Of a stretch of 64,000 nt of DNA, positions 1 to 7,015 are shown piece by piece (position 1 is the first letter of the stretch; every line of letters begins with the position of its first letter). Position numbers and translations under genes: made by a program. Where the stretch lies: assembly GCF_015624505.1 (NCBI RefSeq), contig NZ_CP061379.1, positions 4,030,001 to 4,094,000 of the forward strand, written 5' to 3'. This DNA comes from Bradyrhizobium commune. GTDB lineage: Bacteria > Pseudomonadota > Alphaproteobacteria > Rhizobiales > Xanthobacteraceae. A model generated the notes under the pieces. That model was given only the letters and a program-made list of their open reading frames with translations. It did no database searches and was not told where the DNA came from.

Positions 1-222
1 CACCGCACAAGCGATCGGGAAACCGGCCCACAGCGAAACACCGGCGGTGATCAGCCACAGTTCACTACCAGCCTGGACCGGAGTAACGGTACCAAGCATG
101 AGGCGGCGGGACCTCTCGTTCGGGCCCAATCCAAGCAATATCCCCACGCCGAGAACTGAACCGTTCTGGAAAACGTAAAGCAGAAGGTGGATCGCGAACG
201 TTGCAACCCAGAACATGACCAT
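1..222 (-). CDS. Divergent cytochrome bd oxidase subunit II (CydB)-like protein, partial
   Basis: The first 74 codons of a gene that runs off the left edge. The ATG at 222 has an AGGAG Shine-Dalgarno sequence just upstream. The peptide is hydrophobic and follows the N-terminal layout of CydB: a first membrane helix, a segment reading GSVLGVGILLGL where CydB has DGFDLGVGIL, then TPVQAGSELWLITAGVSL where CydB has PVWDGNETWL, then FPIACAV. CydB is the quinol oxidase subunit that packs against haem-bearing CydA. The Asp, Trp and Asn/Glu-Thr residues of those two signatures are replaced here, so the protein may be a degenerate or repurposed copy. No CydA is visible because the gene is cut. A CTAAGC palindrome lies 121 bp upstream of the start. 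Confidence 0.6.
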   Translation of the reverse strand, partial: MVMFWVATFAIHLLLYVFQNGSVLGVGILLGLGPNERSRRLMLGTVTPVQAGSELWLITAGVSLWAGFPIACAV

Positions 223-342
223 CGCCACTCTCCTGCGGCTTTGAATGAATCCGGAACGCCGGTGCATTTATTGGGATCAATTAGGCTGAGCGATTGTCCT
301 GTCTCTCGGGACCGGAATTCTACTGGACGCCGGTATGAACGG

Positions 343-358
343 CTAAGCGTTGGCTTAA
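343..358. promoter_or_regulatory. CTAAGC box 1 (upstream of the CydB-like gene)
   Basis: CTAAGCGTTGGCTTAA, a near-perfect inverted repeat, 121 bp from the CydB-like start codon. It is one of six related boxes in the first 23 kb. A terminator at 404-434 separates it from the AraC gene, so it most likely serves the CydB-like gene. No binding protein is proven; the FixJ-like regulator at 1944 is the inferred partner. Confidence 0.55.
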
Positions 359-403
359 TGCGGGCTCCCTTGCAGTCGCGAAACGATCGCTGCATTCGCT
401 CAG

Positions 404-434
404 AAAAAAGGCCGACAGCGAAACGCTGTCGGCC
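404..434 (-). terminator. Rho-independent terminator, minus strand
   Basis: A perfect 10-bp stem (GGCCGACAGC with GCTGTCGGCC) and a 5-nt loop. Read on the minus strand it is followed by six T residues. It ends a minus-strand transcript, presumably that of the AraC gene, about 210 bp past its stop codon. The stretch between 434 and 643 holds no convincing gene. Confidence 0.8.
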
Positions 435-643
435 CAAGCGGCCCGTCGGTGTTGCGTCCATTCGCGGCACGAACGCCGGAGCGTCTCGGGAGGAGAGGCG
501 CTTTTCGGGCCTTGCGTCGAACCAGCGCCGATCGGCGGAACAGCGCGGGCAACTTCGACGGGATTAAGGTAACAAAGCTGGAGGCTCACTTCTTGTCCGA
601 AATTGTCGTTAACTTGTTCGCAACCAACCGCGTCGGAAACCTT

Positions 644-1132
644 TCACTCGACGGAGAGCTTGCGCGAGCGGCGATAGTCGCATGGCGACATCCCGACATG
701 CTGACGAAAACGCCGGGCGCAATGACTCTGATCGGCAAATCCCGCCGCAGCAGCGATCTCCGATAACGCCATAGCGGTGCCGGACAACAGTGCCATGGTC
801 AGTTCGACGCGTCGCCGGATCAGATAGTCGTGCGGCGTCACTCCGAGCGAACGCTTGAATGCCCGCACGAAGTAGCAAACCGAGAGGTTCGCGAGCTTTG
901 CCAGCAGCTTGACGGTGATCCGCTGTCCAATGTGTCCCTCGATATAGTCACGTATCCTTCGTACGACGCTCGGCGCCAAGCCACCGCGCGCGGGGACCAT
1001 CGATGCGATCGCGCCGCCTTCGGCGCCATTTCTGGAATTCCGGCCGGGCAGACCCCGCGGAGCCATTTGCTGGTTGATGGCGAACCTGTCCAGACTGTGC
1101 GCACGGCTCCTATCGTCCAGAATCGGCATCAT
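644..1132 (-). CDS. AraC-family transcriptional regulator (short form)
   Basis: About 163 residues with the two helix-turn-helix motifs of the AraC DNA-binding domain in the C-terminal 100 residues (IRDYIEGHIGQRITVKLLAK, then FKRSLGVTPHDYLIRRRVE, then EIAAAAGFADQSHCARRFRQ and GMSPCDYRR). The N-terminal part is short and matches no effector domain I recognise, so this is close to a free DNA-binding domain. The ATG at 1132 is chosen because GGAAG lies six bases upstream; a TTG start at 1189 would add 19 residues. A CTAAGCC box lies about 130 bp upstream. Targets are unknown; the neighbouring CydB-like gene is one possibility. Confidence 0.85.
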   Translation of the reverse strand: MMPILDDRSRAHSLDRFAINQQMAPRGLPGRNSRNGAEGGAIASMVPARGGLAPSVVRRIRDYIEGHIGQRITVKLLAKLANLSVCYFVRAFKRSLGVTPHDYLIRRRVELTMALLSGTAMALSEIAAAAGFADQSHCARRFRQHVGMSPCDYRRSRKLSVE

Positions 1133-1260
1133 CACACGCTTCCTTCTGATCTGACCAATGTTCGGCTCGACGCGAAGCTCACAGCTCAATCACGGCCCAG
1201 ACATGTTCGGCTTGGCAACCCTGAATAGAACAATGATATTCTGGAGGGCGATGCGCACAA

Positions 1261-1276
1261 CTAAGCCAAAGCACCG
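1261..1276. promoter_or_regulatory. CTAAGC box 2 (upstream of araC-like gene)
   Basis: CTAAGCCAAAGCACCG: the left half of the box is intact and the right half is degenerate. It is almost identical to the box at 15774 upstream of the giant kinase (CTAAGCCAAAGTACCG). It ends about 130 bp from the AraC start codon. Confidence 0.45.
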
Positions 1277-1329
1277 GCAGCTCGCGCATTGGATTACCGA
1301 TACTCGAACCAAATGAGGTGAAGGGGCGT

Positions 1330-1728
1330 CTATGACGCCTGCTCTGGAGATTCGCCGGATCGGACGGCTGAACCTAGGCATCGTTCAAGATGGTCGTCGT
1401 CCACCGGTTTGCTGAGGTAGCAGACGACGCCATCCTTCAAGGCGCGGTCCCGGACCACGTCGTCTGGGTATGCCGTCACCAGAATTGTCGGGATCTTGTA
1501 GCCCGCATCGCGAAGATGCCTGTGGAGTTCAGGTCCTGTCATTCCAGGCATGTTGACGTCAGCGACCAGGCACGCCGTCTTGGCAACAAAGGGCGAAGCC
1601 AAGAAACTCGCCGCCGATGGAAACGACTCGGCCGTATAGCCGAGCAGCGCTATCAACTTTTGCATGGACTCGCGAAAGGGTTGGTTATCCTCGACGATCG
1701 CGATCAACTTCTGCTTCTGTTTCGGCAT
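1330..1728 (-). CDS. Single-domain response regulator (FixJ-type receiver)
   Basis: 132 residues made only of a receiver domain. The acidic pocket is at E13-D14, the phospho-acceptor at D57 (LVADVNMPG), the conserved Thr follows in PTILVTAY and the Lys in YLSKPVD. It has no output domain, so it probably acts as a phosphate sink, a relay or a protein-protein switch. The start at 1728 follows a GGAAG sequence. It is divergent from the FixJ-like regulator at 1944 and they share the palindromic box at 1823. Its closest relative in the window is the receiver at 52020, which sits in the same relation to a second FixJ-like gene and a second giant kinase. Confidence 0.9.
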   Translation of the reverse strand: MPKQKQKLIAIVEDNQPFRESMQKLIALLGYTAESFPSAASFLASPFVAKTACLVADVNMPGMTGPELHRHLRDAGYKIPTILVTAYPDDVVRDRALKDGVVCYLSKPVDDDHLERCLGSAVRSGESPEQAS

Positions 1729-1822
1729 TGCGGCTTCCAGGCAGTTGCCCGCCGGCACATTCCGCGCCTGCATGCAACTTGCAGTCTCCGTCCGGGGCCG
1801 GGAGAATGCAATGCCGCGGCCC

Positions 1823-1838
1823 CTAAGCCATGGCTTAT
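1823..1838. promoter_or_regulatory. CTAAGC box 3 (divergent receiver/FixJ-like promoter region)
   Basis: CTAAGCCATGGCTTAT contains the perfect palindrome TAAGCCATGGCTTA. It lies about 95 bp from the receiver start and 106 bp from the FixJ-like start, midway in the divergent region. This is the position expected of an autoregulatory operator. Confidence 0.6.
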
Positions 1839-1943
1839 GCTCCCCTCGTTCCCACAGGCGAGAAGCCCTGTTCTTGACGCCGAACTGTAAGTAAGATCAA
1901 CCCGAAAGGGACAAGAGGTGTCCTGAGAAATTCAGGTGCAGGG

Positions 1944-2582
1944 ATGCTGGATGCTACTCCCAATGTCCTGATCATCGATGACGATGCGGAGTTTCGCGAC
2001 TCGGTGGGGCGGCTGTTGCGCACCGTCGGACTGAAGACGCAGCAATTTTCATGTGTATCTGATTTCCTGAGTGCCGATCACATTTCGGACGTCCCGACCT
2101 GCCTCCTGGTCGATGTGAGAATGCCGGGGCGAAGCGGCCTCGATCTTCAAAGTGAGCTTGCCGCAGCTCACAGAAATCTCCCGATCATCTTCATCACCGC
2201 GCATGGCGACATTCCGATGACGGTGCGCGCGATGAAGGGGGGAGCCATTGAGTTTCTGACAAAGCCGTTTCGTGACCAGGATCTTCTCGATGCTATAGCG
2301 GCGGGGCTCGCGCGCGATCGAGCGCGTCGGGAGAGTGAGAAGGCTCTCGAAGAACTTAAACGACGTTTCGAGACGCTCAGTCCACGCGAACGCGAGATCA
2401 TGATTCAGGCAACGGCCGGGCGCCTCAACAAGCAGATTGCCAACGATGTCGGCATCGCCGAATCGACGGTAAAGGTGCATCGGACCAATCTGATGCGAAA
2501 AATGAAAGCGCGCTCCCTTCCCGAGCTCAGCCGAATGGCGGATGCGCTCGGGCTTGCGCCGGGGAAGCCGCAGCACTCCTGA
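1944..2582 (+). CDS. FixJ/LuxR-family two-component response regulator
   Basis: 212 residues. The N-terminal receiver domain has acidic residues at D12-D14, the phospho-acceptor D57 (LLVDVRMPG), FITAHG and the conserved Lys in FLTKPF. A charged linker around 125-140 leads to a LuxR/GerE helix-turn-helix (LSPREREIM, then NKQIANDVGIAESTVKVHR, residues about 145-205). These proteins dimerise on phosphorylation and bind inverted repeats. Partner kinases are probably the FixL-like transmitters encoded at 7016 and 9426. It is paralogous to the regulator at 50337. I infer that it recognises the CTAAGC boxes because they cluster around it and its neighbours. Confidence 0.92.
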   Translation: MLDATPNVLIIDDDAEFRDSVGRLLRTVGLKTQQFSCVSDFLSADHISDVPTCLLVDVRMPGRSGLDLQSELAAAHRNLPIIFITAHGDIPMTVRAMKGGAIEFLTKPFRDQDLLDAIAAGLARDRARRESEKALEELKRRFETLSPREREIMIQATAGRLNKQIANDVGIAESTVKVHRTNLMRKMKARSLPELSRMADALGLAPGKPQHS

Positions 2583-2675
2583 CGAACCGTCGAATTACCA
2601 GCTTTTGAACCTTGTTTGCCAGCTCGGGCCGCGCCTTCATCCGGCCCAGTGGAAGCTCCCCTCGCCTCCATCTTC

Positions 2676-2691
2676 CTAAGCGTTGGCTTAG
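2676..2691. promoter_or_regulatory. CTAAGC box 4 (upstream of Cys-rich protein gene)
   Basis: CTAAGCGTTGGCTTAG. It is the exact reverse complement of the box at 23128 upstream of the carbonic anhydrase and antiporter genes. It lies 147 bp before the start codon at 2839. Confidence 0.6.
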
Positions 2692-2838
2692 CTCGGCCAA
2701 CCCACAAGCGAACCTGGCGCCACTTCGGTCCAATGGACCGCCGCGCCAGCCCCCGCGATGCTGGCGGGGTGCACTGCTTGCGCTTGGCACTTGACTGCGA
2801 GCAGCTCGAACAATTCACCCTAGAGGAGCCGTCCGACC

Positions 2839-3120
2839 ATGACATTCAGATACAGGTCTGGCTTGTTCTTTGCGGCGGTCGTGCTGGTTTGCAGCACGAG
2901 CGTCTTCGCGCAGCAAAATCAGGGTACGGCCGACCAGCAGGGGGCCTGCGCGCCCGATGCCTTTCGACTGTGCAGCAACTACATTCCCGACCCGACTAAC
3001 GTCGCAAGCTGCCTGCGGCAGCGGCGCTCTGAGCTGAGCGGTGCCTGCGGAGCGGTCTTCGATCAGGCTGACCGCACGGCTGAAACCAGGGTCAGATCAA
3101 GACGAAGCAGAGAGTATTGA
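2839..3120 (+). CDS. Small secreted Cys-rich-repeat protein
   Basis: 93 residues. An N-terminal signal peptide of about 25 residues ends at VFAQQ. A compact four-cysteine module follows, spaced C-x7-C-x12-C-x11-C (starting ACAPDAFRLC), which resembles the eukaryote-like Cys-rich repeat family (PF00839). The last 20 residues are Arg-rich. The same module with identical cysteine spacing occurs in the protein at 41453, so the two are paralogues. The function is unknown; a periplasmic disulfide-bonded protein is the safe reading. A CTAAGC palindrome upstream suggests it belongs to the FixJ-like regulon. Confidence 0.75.
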   Translation: MTFRYRSGLFFAAVVLVCSTSVFAQQNQGTADQQGACAPDAFRLCSNYIPDPTNVASCLRQRRSELSGACGAVFDQADRTAETRVRSRRSREY

Positions 3121-3238
3121 CCGATTGCGATGGGTCGAGCGAGCGCAAACCACGTTGCCATCGGCGGGGAGTTGCGTGCGTGGGAGGCGAACAAGGAAAG
3201 CCTGGGTTGGCTCGTCCATCCTTCGTGTGAGGCTGCAT

Positions 3239-3472
3239 ATGAGAGTCAAGCTCTGCGCCCGCTGCCCCTATTCGCCGCAAGATTTGGCGGACTTCTACGA
3301 CGCGAGCTCCAGCTTTCATCTCTGCGTTCGGTGCGACGGTAAAGCAGCGGCAGCAGAGCTCACCATTCTCATGACGTCCAATGGAGAGGCACAATGTGCA
3401 ACAGCGACGAACGCCCTGAACACCGTGAGCCAAGCAAGGCCTGCGCTCTCTGCGGCGGAAAGTTTGGCCTGA
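3239..3472 (+). CDS. Small hypothetical protein with two CxxC pairs
   Basis: About 77 residues starting MRVKLCARCPYSP. Two CxxC pairs (CARC and CVRC) are separated by a short acidic/aromatic stretch (DLADFYD), a layout expected of a small zinc ribbon. The C-terminal third overlaps the next gene in another frame and looks less constrained. I do not recognise a function. It lies between a Cys-rich secreted protein and two other small Cys-containing proteins, all on the plus strand. The start has no strong ribosome binding site, so the exact extent is uncertain. Confidence 0.5.
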   Translation: MRVKLCARCPYSPQDLADFYDASSSFHLCVRCDGKAAAAELTILMTSNGEAQCATATNALNTVSQARPALSAAESLA

Positions 3473-3621
3473 TCCGGTATTATTCCTGCCGGACCGCTCT
3501 CTGTTCCAAGCAATGCCTCGCGCGCTCGATAGCGCGTCGCGAACGCGACCGGCAGTGGTTGTTTCGCGCATATGCCGCAGCAAGCGTGGACGCATCGAGC
3601 ATGGGCCCGCAACAATTCTGA
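3394..3621 (+). CDS. Small FCS/TRASH-like zinc-finger protein
   Basis: 75 residues. The core reads CALCGGKFGLIRYYS then ALCSKQC, giving C-x2-C-x16-C-x3-C, which is the ligand pattern of FCS/TRASH-type zinc fingers. A basic tail follows (RSIARRERDRQW). The protein at 51422 has the same spacing and nearly the same core, and the protein at 3742 has C-x2-C-x18-C-x3-C. The gene overlaps the end of the preceding small gene. The role is unknown; nucleic-acid or metal binding is inferred from the fold signature. Confidence 0.65.
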   Translation: MCNSDERPEHREPSKACALCGGKFGLIRYYSCRTALCSKQCLARSIARRERDRQWLFRAYAAASVDASSMGPQQF

Positions 3622-3741
3622 TGCGGTAGGTTGCGCCTTGAAGCGTCCTTGCAGAGGTCTCTTATCAAATCACCTTTGCGCGCCGCCGCCAGCCCTCTCT
3701 CCGGCCGATACAGCCTACTGCTTCGCATTGGGAGGCGCGAC

Positions 3742-3993
3742 ATGAGGTTCGTCCTGGTCAATGGCAGAACTCCGCTCCGCACGACGTTCTGCCTGCAATG
3801 CTGTGAAAAGATCAGCGGCAGCTATCTGCGTGAGCTGAGGCTGCGCCTGCCCTACTGCGACTATGAATGCTATGCGCGCCATCGCGAACTCGAAGCCCGG
3901 ACAATGGGCGCGCGCGACGGCAGCTTTGCGGTCGCGGTCACTCACCCCGGCGTTTCTGTCGGCGCACGCGTTGATGACCTAACAAGGAGGTGA
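3742..3993 (+). CDS. Small four-cysteine zinc-finger-like protein
   Basis: 83 residues from the ATG at 3742, which follows GGGAGGCGC. Ligands are C-x2-C-x18-C-x3-C (FCLQC and YCDYEC), the same arrangement as the two FCS-like proteins at 3394 and 51422. A longer reading from 3631 lacks a ribosome binding site. It is the last of four consecutive small Cys-containing genes on the plus strand and is convergent with the ABC permease. Function unknown. Confidence 0.6.
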   Translation: MRFVLVNGRTPLRTTFCLQCCEKISGSYLRELRLRLPYCDYECYARHRELEARTMGARDGSFAVAVTHPGVSVGARVDDLTRR

Positions 3994-4154
3994 TAGCCAG
4001 CCCGTCGACCGAAACCGCGTGGCGGCCGCGCTCACCGTGGCCTGGAAGCGCAAACCTGCCCCCGAGCCGCTCCCGGGATGCGGGGGGCCGCGGCCGCCAC
4101 GTCGGCCAGCCTTGTGTCCAGCATCACCATCCGCTCACGCCCCTCTGCCGCGAC

Positions 4155-5174
4155 CTAGCGGTAGCGCGGCTGATTCCAGCGATGGCCGATCAGGGCAAGG
4201 ATGATGATGACGCCATCGAAGAACTGGACGTAGAAGCCCGAGAGCCCGGCACCGACCACTCCGGTTTGAATGAAAGAGACGATCAGGGCACCGATCGCCC
4301 CGCCGGCAACCGTGCCGACCCCGCCCCAGGTCGGGGTGCCGCCGACGAACACCGAGGCAAGCACCGGCAGAAAATAACCTTCGCCTGCGGTCGGCCACCA
4401 GGTGAAATTGATGAGGGTTGAGAAAATTCCTGCGAGCGCTGCCCCCAGACCGACGAAGATGAAGGTCTTGACCCTGACCCAATCAACGTCGATCCCCATT
4501 TGTCGGGCGCTGTCCGGATTGTCGCCGACGATCTTCACCTGGACGCCGAAGCGGTGCCGGTTGAAGAGCAGCGCAGCGAAGATAACGAAGCCGAGCGCCC
4601 AGACCGCCTGCGCCGGTATGCCGAAGACGATGCTGGAAAACATTCTCCTGAGCGAGCTCTCGCTCAGTGACGTCAACGCGATTGGCATGCCCTCGTTGGC
4701 AATCTGGACCAAGCCCCGCAGCACGAAATTCATGCCCAGCGTGGCGACGAGCGAGGACAGGTTGAAGTACACCACGATCGACCCCACGATGAGCCCAAGC
4801 ATCATGCCGGCGGCGATCCCGACTGCGACGCCGAGATAGGGCGTAAATCCGGCGTGGACGACTAGCGCGAATATCCAGGCAGCAAAACCCATCGTCGCTG
4901 GAAACGAGAGGTCGATTTCTCCGGCCGTCACGACGAACACGAGCGGCACGACGAGAAACAGCGCGACCGGCAGCGTCGTCAGCACCGAACGGTAGATGTT
5001 CCACTCGGAAAAGACCCGCGGGTTCGCAGCAAGGAAGACGGTCATCATCACGACGAAGACTGCAAATGTTCCGAGTGGCGCGCGATTGGCGTCGATGAAG
5101 CGCCGTATTGGATGATTGAGGATGGCGGCGGCTGCGCTTGCCTCGCCCGTATGGGGGCCGAGCAGTTCGGTCAC
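4155..5174 (-). CDS. Sugar-type ABC transporter permease (RbsC/FrcC family)
   Basis: 339 residues with about nine hydrophobic segments and the typical BPD_transp_2 stretch (GEIDLSFPATMGFAAW and, near the C terminus, PTWGGVGTVAGGAIGALI). Permeases of this family form a homodimeric inner-membrane channel for ribose, xylose, fructose and similar substrates in the CUT2 class. The start overlaps the stop of the ATPase gene by four bases (ATGA), so the two are translationally coupled. It is the last gene of the binding protein-ATPase-permease set. No outward clue to the substrate is visible. Confidence 0.9.
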   Translation of the reverse strand: MTELLGPHTGEASAAAAILNHPIRRFIDANRAPLGTFAVFVVMMTVFLAANPRVFSEWNIYRSVLTTLPVALFLVVPLVFVVTAGEIDLSFPATMGFAAWIFALVVHAGFTPYLGVAVGIAAGMMLGLIVGSIVVYFNLSSLVATLGMNFVLRGLVQIANEGMPIALTSLSESSLRRMFSSIVFGIPAQAVWALGFVIFAALLFNRHRFGVQVKIVGDNPDSARQMGIDVDWVRVKTFIFVGLGAALAGIFSTLINFTWWPTAGEGYFLPVLASVFVGGTPTWGGVGTVAGGAIGALIVSFIQTGVVGAGLSGFYVQFFDGVIIILALIGHRWNQPRYR

Positions 5175-5962
5175 CGGTTCGCCCCCGCGTCGGCCACGGA
5201 CTGAGCCATGGCGGTCGGCGGCCGCGCCACGTCCTCCATGAAGGCGACGAGCGCGTCGGCCGAAGGCAACGTGGCCCGGTCGGCTTCGAGCACGACCGTG
5301 CCGCGATCGAGAACAATGAACCTGTCCGCAACATCGTAGACGTGGTGGATGTTGTGTCCGATGAAAAGGACCGAGCGTCCTGAGGCTTTGACCTGATGCA
5401 CGAAGCGGAGCACCTTGGCGGTCTCAACGAGCGACAGCGCGGCTGTCGGCTCGTCGAGGATGATCAACTCGGCCTGATTGTAGATGGCACGGGCCATGGC
5501 AACACCTTGCCGCTCTCCGCCGGAAAGCTGCCCGACGATCGAGCGCGGCGAGAGCAGGCTCGAGGTGAATCCGATCTCCCGCATCAACCACTCGGCCTCG
5601 CGGATCTCCTTGCCGAGTTTCAACCACCCGAAACGACCGGTCAGCTCGCGCCCCATGAAGATGTTGCGGACGACCGACTGCTGCATGGCGAGGGCGCGAT
5701 CCTGGAACACGGTCTCGATGCCGGCTTGACGTGACCGTAACGCGCTCCAGCCGGCCGCCAATCGTCCGCGAAGCAGGATTTCGCCCGAGGTCGGCTCAAC
5801 GACGCCGGCGAGGATCTTGATCAAGGTGGACTTTCCTGCACCGTTGTCCCCGACGAGGCCAACCACCTCGCCCTTGCCGATGCGGATATTCACGCCGCTC
5901 AACGCGCAGATCCGTCCGAAGAACTTGCTGACGTTCCGAAGCTCCACGAGCCGTTCGGTCAT
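5171..5962 (-). CDS. Sugar-type ABC transporter ATP-binding protein
   Basis: 263 residues from the ATG at 5962, which has AGGAAGG upstream. Walker A is GDNGAGKST, the ABC signature is QLSGGERQG, Walker B is LIILDEP and the switch His lies in LFIGHN. It is a single ATPase unit, as in the fructose system FrcA, not the double-length RbsA form. The start lies 10 bases after the stop of the binding-protein gene and the stop overlaps the permease start. Confidence 0.92.
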   Translation of the reverse strand: MTERLVELRNVSKFFGRICALSGVNIRIGKGEVVGLVGDNGAGKSTLIKILAGVVEPTSGEILLRGRLAAGWSALRSRQAGIETVFQDRALAMQQSVVRNIFMGRELTGRFGWLKLGKEIREAEWLMREIGFTSSLLSPRSIVGQLSGGERQGVAMARAIYNQAELIILDEPTAALSLVETAKVLRFVHQVKASGRSVLFIGHNIHHVYDVADRFIVLDRGTVVLEADRATLPSADALVAFMEDVARPPTAMAQSVADAGANR

Positions 5963-5972
5963 ATTGCCTTCC

Positions 5973-7001
5973 TCACCGCACACCTTCGGTGGCGAGCTTG
6001 GCTATCTCCTTGTAATTGTCGGGAGTTACGAATCCGGCGCCCGTATCCACGCTGATCGGCGTGAAACGGTAAACGATCTGCTGGCAAAGGCTGAGGATCG
6101 GCAAATAGCCCTGCAGGAAGGGCTGCTGATCGGCGGCAAGCTGCACCCAACCGCCCTTAAAGCCTTCCACCACCTGCGGGCTCGTATCGACGCCGAAATT
6201 GAACACCTCGCCGGGCTTCTTGCCCGCGGCCTGCATGAAAGCAGGCACATTGCCGAGCATCTGGCCGCCCCCATAGCCGACCGCCTTGACCTCGGGGTAC
6301 CTGGCGAGGGCAGCGGTGATTACCGGCAGCGCAAGATTCGGATCGGCCGCCCACCCCGGGTACGAATTGATCTTGATGACCTTGACACCCGCCTCCTCCA
6401 TCGCCGCGATGGTCGCGCGTTCGCGCGCGCCGCGGTTCTCGTTCTCGAACGGACCTTGCATAAACGCGACATCGCCGGCCTTCAGCCCTGCGCGCTTGAC
6501 CACCTCCGCGCCAAGCGCGCGCCCGAGTTGCGCCACCTGGGCGCCGACATATCCGCCGCCGAACCTGGCGATGACCTTCGGCACGGGCACGTTCTGATAC
6601 ATCATCTTGATGCCAGCGCTCGCGGCCTCCTCGGCAAGAGGCATGATGGCGGCGTCGCCGGGGTGGCCCATCATGGCGATGCCGTCAGGCTTGACCGCGA
6701 CCGCCTCACGCAACTGCTGGATCATCCGCTCGACATCCCAGCCGGAGAAAATGTAGTCGACCGTCGGCCCAAGGTCACGTTCGGCCTGTTTGGCACCCTT
6801 GTAGACGACAGTGCCGAACGAGTCCCCTTCTGCACCGCCGACGAAGAAACGAAGATGCACGCCTTTGCACCATTTGTCGCGCACCTCGGCGCGCGCCGGC
6901 GCCGCCGGCCAGACCAGCGTGAATGCGCTCGCCGCGGCAAGGAACACGACGGCGAATGCGGAGACTACTCGACCATTCTGTCCAATTTTCATCCTGTTCA
7001 T
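5973..7001 (-). CDS. Periplasmic sugar-binding protein of ABC transporter
   Basis: About 342 residues with a signal peptide (cleavage near PARAEV) and the fold signature of the Peripla_BP_4 family (VYKGAKQAERD, LREAVAVKPDGIAMMGHP, GYVGAQVAQLGRALG, FNFGVDTSPQVVEG). It should capture a sugar or sugar-like solute and deliver it to the permease at 4155. The ATG at 7001 is preceded by GGGAGA; an upstream GTG at 7019 overlaps the kinase stop. Only about 14 bases separate it from the histidine kinase gene, so it is probably cotranscribed with the two kinases. Confidence 0.9.
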   Translation of the reverse strand: MNRMKIGQNGRVVSAFAVVFLAAASAFTLVWPAAPARAEVRDKWCKGVHLRFFVGGAEGDSFGTVVYKGAKQAERDLGPTVDYIFSGWDVERMIQQLREAVAVKPDGIAMMGHPGDAAIMPLAEEAASAGIKMMYQNVPVPKVIARFGGGYVGAQVAQLGRALGAEVVKRAGLKAGDVAFMQGPFENENRGARERATIAAMEEAGVKVIKINSYPGWAADPNLALPVITAALARYPEVKAVGYGGGQMLGNVPAFMQAAGKKPGEVFNFGVDTSPQVVEGFKGGWVQLAADQQPFLQGYLPILSLCQQIVYRFTPISVDTGAGFVTPDNYKEIAKLATEGVR

Positions 7002-7015
7002 TATAACTCTCCCAA

